Assembly: GCA_963734085.1 (NCBI GenBank)
Contig: CAVTFT010000007.1
Coordinates: 310,001-374,000, forward strand
DNA length: 64,000 nucleotides
DNA from: CAIWHR01 sp963734085
GTDB lineage: Bacteria; Pseudomonadota; Gammaproteobacteria; Burkholderiales; Casimicrobiaceae
Direction of reading: 5' to 3'
How positions within the stretch are numbered: the first letter of the stretch is position 1; every line of letters begins with the position of its first letter. The notes under the pieces were generated by a model. That model ran no database searches and had not been told where the DNA came from. It saw only the letters and a program-made list of their open reading frames with translations. Shown piece after piece: positions 61,086 through 64,000 of the stretch. The position numbers and the translations under genes are program-made.

Positions 61086-63050
61086 ATGGCCCGCCGGTTC
61101 CTGTTCATTTCGCGCGCGCGCTTCGAAGCCGGCGGCGATTTCGGCTCGCCGGAACTGCGCAATCCAGAGCGCGAGGTATTCCTGTTCCGTCGCCGGCTCG
61201 GTCTTGCCGGTGCGCTCGTATTCATCGCCTTCTGCGCGCTCGCCGCCCGTTTCTTCTACCTGCAGGTGATCGAGCACCGGCATTACCAGACGCTCGCCGA
61301 GACGAATCGGATCGCGATCGTGCCCGTCGTTCCCAATCGCGGCGTCATCACCGACCACCACGGCGTGGTGCTCGCGCAGAGCTACTCCGCCTATACGCTC
61401 GAAATCCAGCCCTCGCGCGTGAAGAATCTCGACGAGACGATCGACGCGCTCGCGGAAATCGTTGATGTGCAGCCGCGCGACCGCAAGCGCTTCAGGAAGC
61501 TCCTCGAGGAATCGAAGAATTTCGAAAGCCTGCCGCTGCGCACGCGTCTGTCCGACGAGGAAGTCGCGCGCTTCGCGGTGAACCGCTACCGCTTCCCCGG
61601 CGTCGAGATCAAGGCGCGGCTCTTCCGCCAGTATCCGTACGGCGAGATCGCCTCGCACGTCGTCGGTTACATCGGCCGCATCAACGAACAGGACGTCAAA
61701 CGCATCGACGAGTGGGACGACACGGCGAACTACAAGGGCTCCGACTACATCGGCAAGGCGGGCCTCGAGTCGTCCTACGAGCGCGAGCTCCACGGCAAGA
61801 CCGGCTTCGAGGAGGTCGAGGTCGACGCGGGTGGCCGCGCGGTGCGCACGCTGTCGCGCACGCCGCCGGTCTCGGGCGACAACCTGCAGCTTTCGCTCGA
61901 CATCCGGCTGCAGGAAGTCGCGGAGAAGGCGTTCGGCGATCGGCGCGGGGCGCTGGTTGCGCTGGACCCGTCGACCGGCGACGTGCTGGCGTTCGTGTCG
62001 AAGCCGGGCTTCGACCCCAACCTGTTCGTCGAGGGGATCGATCCGGCGAACTGGCAGGAGCTGAACGAATCGCCCGACAAGCCGCTCATCAACCGGCCGC
62101 TCCGCGGTACGTACGCCCCCGGGTCGACGATCAAGCCTTTTCTCGCGCTCTCGGCGCTGAGCTCGGGTCGGCGCACGCCGCAGCAGACGATCTTCGATCC
62201 GGGATTCTTCCAGATTGCCGGGCAGGCGCACCGCTTCCGCGACGACAAGCCGGGCGGCCACGGCTCGGTCGACATGTACAAGTCGCTCGTCGTGTCGTGC
62301 GACACCTACTACTACATGCTCGCGAACGACACGGACATCGACGACACGGCACGCTTCCTGAGCCAGCTCGGATTTGGCGCGCCGACCGGCATCGACATCG
62401 AGGGCGAGGTCTCGGGGGTCCTGCCGTCGCGGGCCTGGAAGCGGCAGCGCTTTCGCGGCGAGCAGCAGAAGTGGTATCTCGGCGACTCGATCTCGGCCGG
62501 CATCGGGCAGGGCTACAACGCGTTCACGCCGATCCAGATGGCGCATGCGATCGCGATGCTGGCGAACGACGGCGTCGGCTACGCGCCGCACCTCGTGAAG
62601 AGCGTGCAGAATCTCAAGACCGGCGAAGTACACGAGTTCGTGCGGGAGCCCACCGCACGGCTCGACGTGAAGCCGGAACATCTCGCAGTGATCAAGCGCG
62701 CGCTCGCGGGCGTGCCCAAGGAAGGCACGTCGGCCGCGGCCTTCCGCGACACGAAATACGTGAGCGCGGGCAAGACGGGCACGGCGCAGGTGTACTCGCT
62801 CAAGGGGGAGAAGTACAGCGAGCACAAGGTCGACGAACGGCTGCGCGACCACGCGTTGTACATTGCCTACGCGCCGGCCGACGCGCCAAGGATCGCCGTC
62901 GCGGTGCTGGTCGAGAACGGCGGGTTCGGGGCGCAGGCCGCGGCGCCGATCGCGCGGCAGGTGTTCGACTACTACCTGACCGGCGACGCGAAAAAGGGCG
63001 CCGCACCGACCACCGCCGGTCCCGCCGGCGCCGACGACGAGAGCGATTGA
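61086..63050 (+). CDS. mrdA: Penicillin-binding protein 2 (elongasome transpeptidase)
   Basis: PBP2 is the cell-wall transpeptidase of lateral growth and the target of mecillinam. It has 654 aa: one N-terminal membrane helix (LAGALVFIAFCALAARFFYL), a pedestal domain, and a C-terminal transpeptidase domain with catalytic motifs STIK (in YAPGSTIKPF), SCD (in VVSCDTYYY) and KTG (in SAGKTGTAQVY). The ATG at 61086 fits the family N terminus. Its stop overlaps the rodA start by 1 bp (TGATG). Confidence 0.96.
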   Translation: MARRFLFISRARFEAGGDFGSPELRNPEREVFLFRRRLGLAGALVFIAFCALAARFFYLQVIEHRHYQTLAETNRIAIVPVVPNRGVITDHHGVVLAQSYSAYTLEIQPSRVKNLDETIDALAEIVDVQPRDRKRFRKLLEESKNFESLPLRTRLSDEEVARFAVNRYRFPGVEIKARLFRQYPYGEIASHVVGYIGRINEQDVKRIDEWDDTANYKGSDYIGKAGLESSYERELHGKTGFEEVEVDAGGRAVRTLSRTPPVSGDNLQLSLDIRLQEVAEKAFGDRRGALVALDPSTGDVLAFVSKPGFDPNLFVEGIDPANWQELNESPDKPLINRPLRGTYAPGSTIKPFLALSALSSGRRTPQQTIFDPGFFQIAGQAHRFRDDKPGGHGSVDMYKSLVVSCDTYYYMLANDTDIDDTARFLSQLGFGAPTGIDIEGEVSGVLPSRAWKRQRFRGEQQKWYLGDSISAGIGQGYNAFTPIQMAHAIAMLANDGVGYAPHLVKSVQNLKTGEVHEFVREPTARLDVKPEHLAVIKRALAGVPKEGTSAAAFRDTKYVSAGKTGTAQVYSLKGEKYSEHKVDERLRDHALYIAYAPADAPRIAVAVLVENGGFGAQAAAPIARQVFDYYLTGDAKKGAAPTTAGPAGADDESD

Positions 63051-64000
63051 TGGCGAACTTTCTGACCCGTGTGTGGGAAGTGCTGACGCGCCGCGTCGAC
63101 AGCTTTCTGTTCGGCATCGCGATGGCGATCGCCGGCATCGGGCTGGTGACGCTGTTTTCGGCCGCCGACCAGAACGTCGCGCGCATGTCGAGCCAGGTAA
63201 TGAGCCTCGGGTTTGCGTTGGTGCTGATGTGGGTCGTCGCCAACATTCCGCCGCAGACGATCGCACGCGCGGCCGTGCCGCTGTACACGATCGCGGTCGT
63301 GATGCTGATCGGCGTCGCGCTCTTCGGCACGACGGTCAACGGGTCGAAGCGCTGGTTGAATCTCGGGCTCGCGCGCTTTCAGCCCTCGGAGCTCATGAAG
63401 ATCGCGCTGCCGCTGATGCTCGCGTGGTATTTCCAGAAGTTCGAGGGCCGCATCGGCTGGAAGGACTTCGCGCTGACCGCGGTGCTGATCGCGGCTCCGG
63501 TGTGGCTCATCAAGCGGCAGCCGGACCTCGGCACGGCGCTGCTGATCGGCGCATCGGGGTTCTACGTGCTCTATCTCGCCGGCCTGTCGTGGAAGATCAT
63601 CGTCGGCCTCGCGGCGCTCGGCACCGCTGCGGCGCCGCTCGTCTGGTCGCATCTCCATGACTACCAACGCGAACGGATCCTGACGTTCATCGATCCGACG
63701 CGCGATCCGCTCGGCGCCGGCTATCACTCGTCGCAGGCGTCGATTGCGCTGGGGTCGGGCGGCGTGGTCGGCAAGGGCTGGTTGAACGGCACGCAGACGC
63801 ACCTCGATTTCCTGCCCGAGAAGCACACCGACTTCGTGTTCGCCGTGTTCGGCGAGGAGTTCGGGCTCGTCGGCAACGTCGTGCTGCTGCTCCTCTACCT
63901 GCTGCTGATCGGCCGCGGGATGATGATCACCGCCAACGCGTCGACGATGTTCGCGCGCCTGATGGCCGGGACGATGACGCTGATGTTTTTCACCTACGCG
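63050..64000 (+). CDS. rodA: Rod shape-determining protein RodA, N-terminal part
   Basis: RodA is the SEDS glycosyltransferase that polymerises lipid II with PBP2. The first 317 codons are present and the frame is open at the right edge. It is multi-spanning, with SEDS features such as GTTVNGSKRWLNLG, FQPSELMKIALPL, KRQPDLGTALLI and LPEKHTDFVFAVFGEEFG. The start is the ATG in TGATGGCG overlapping the mrdA stop. Confidence 0.96.
   Translation, partial: MANFLTRVWEVLTRRVDSFLFGIAMAIAGIGLVTLFSAADQNVARMSSQVMSLGFALVLMWVVANIPPQTIARAAVPLYTIAVVMLIGVALFGTTVNGSKRWLNLGLARFQPSELMKIALPLMLAWYFQKFEGRIGWKDFALTAVLIAAPVWLIKRQPDLGTALLIGASGFYVLYLAGLSWKIIVGLAALGTAAAPLVWSHLHDYQRERILTFIDPTRDPLGAGYHSSQASIALGSGGVVGKGWLNGTQTHLDFLPEKHTDFVFAVFGEEFGLVGNVVLLLLYLLLIGRGMMITANASTMFARLMAGTMTLMFFTYA

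Noticed and set aside
60297..63266. 989-codon minus-strand frame across mreD and mrdA
   Set aside because: Antisense shadow of well-identified plus-strand genes.

Overview
High-GC chromosomal DNA from a betaproteobacterium, most likely Burkholderiales or a close relative. The support is gene content and order: the atp operon end, glmU-glmS, gshB-EIIA(Man)-ptsH-ptsI, the metX/metW pair, exoIII/pyrE/DUF4124, divergent gatCAB and mreBCD-mrdA-rodA, all with strong GC3 codon use. No tRNA, rRNA, CRISPR array or complete mobile element was found.

Layout. 1-5.1 kb: end of the F1 ATP synthase operon (atpH partial, atpA, atpG, atpD, atpC), with a heptanucleotide tandem repeat in an enlarged atpD-atpC gap. 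5.2-12.7 kb: a DUF3141 PHA-synthase-like protein, a MaoC/phosphotransacetylase fusion, an M20 amidohydrolase, glpD and a HAD phosphatase. 12.7-17.2 kb (minus strand): a secreted protein of unknown function, two truncated genes joined head to tail (an ABC substrate-binding protein missing its start and a DAHP synthase missing its end), then an enolase-like protein overlapping an aminoglycoside-phosphotransferase-fold kinase. 17.3-21.8 kb: a small hypothetical gene, parA, glmU, glmS. 21.8-23.5 kb: gene-poor, with three doubtful small ORFs, hairpins and a strong terminator. 23.5-29.8 kb: a DHDPS-family lyase, a solA-like oxidase, gshB and the PTS phosphorelay.

29.9-32.8 kb holds what I consider the most interesting functional unit: a TlpA-like thioredoxin, a DUF4266 lipoprotein with a Gly-rich CxC tail, a DUF3570 predicted outer-membrane protein and ApbE flavin transferase. 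The DUF3570 protein carries two copies of a sequence like the ApbE flavinylation motif (DAMSGAS and NTLSGAS), so I infer a covalently flavinylated envelope redox system. A secreted cytochrome-c-like multidomain protein converges on it.

34.6-36.6 kb: a SAM-II-like riboswitch followed by a terminator lies upstream of a single ORF fusing MetX and MetW. A 9-nt segment of the aptamer loop is complementary to the terminator, which suggests transcriptional attenuation. 36.7-45.2 kb: ampG-like transporter, methyltransferase, ABC-F protein, exonuclease III, pyrE, DUF4124 protein, ettA.

45.4-54.4 kb looks like an inserted or rearranged accessory block. It is bounded by two decayed pieces of IS91-family transposase (C-terminal piece on the left, middle piece on the right). 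It contains a D-serine-dehydratase-like pseudogene, a minus-strand operon of two LytS-type histidine kinases, a TonB-dependent receptor and a LytTR response regulator, plus a divergent secreted beta-helix protein. One kinase has Arg in place of the phospho-accepting His. The right edge cuts into an amidase remnant. 54.8-64 kb returns to core genes: gatCAB on the minus strand, then mreB, mreC, mreD, mrdA and the start of rodA.
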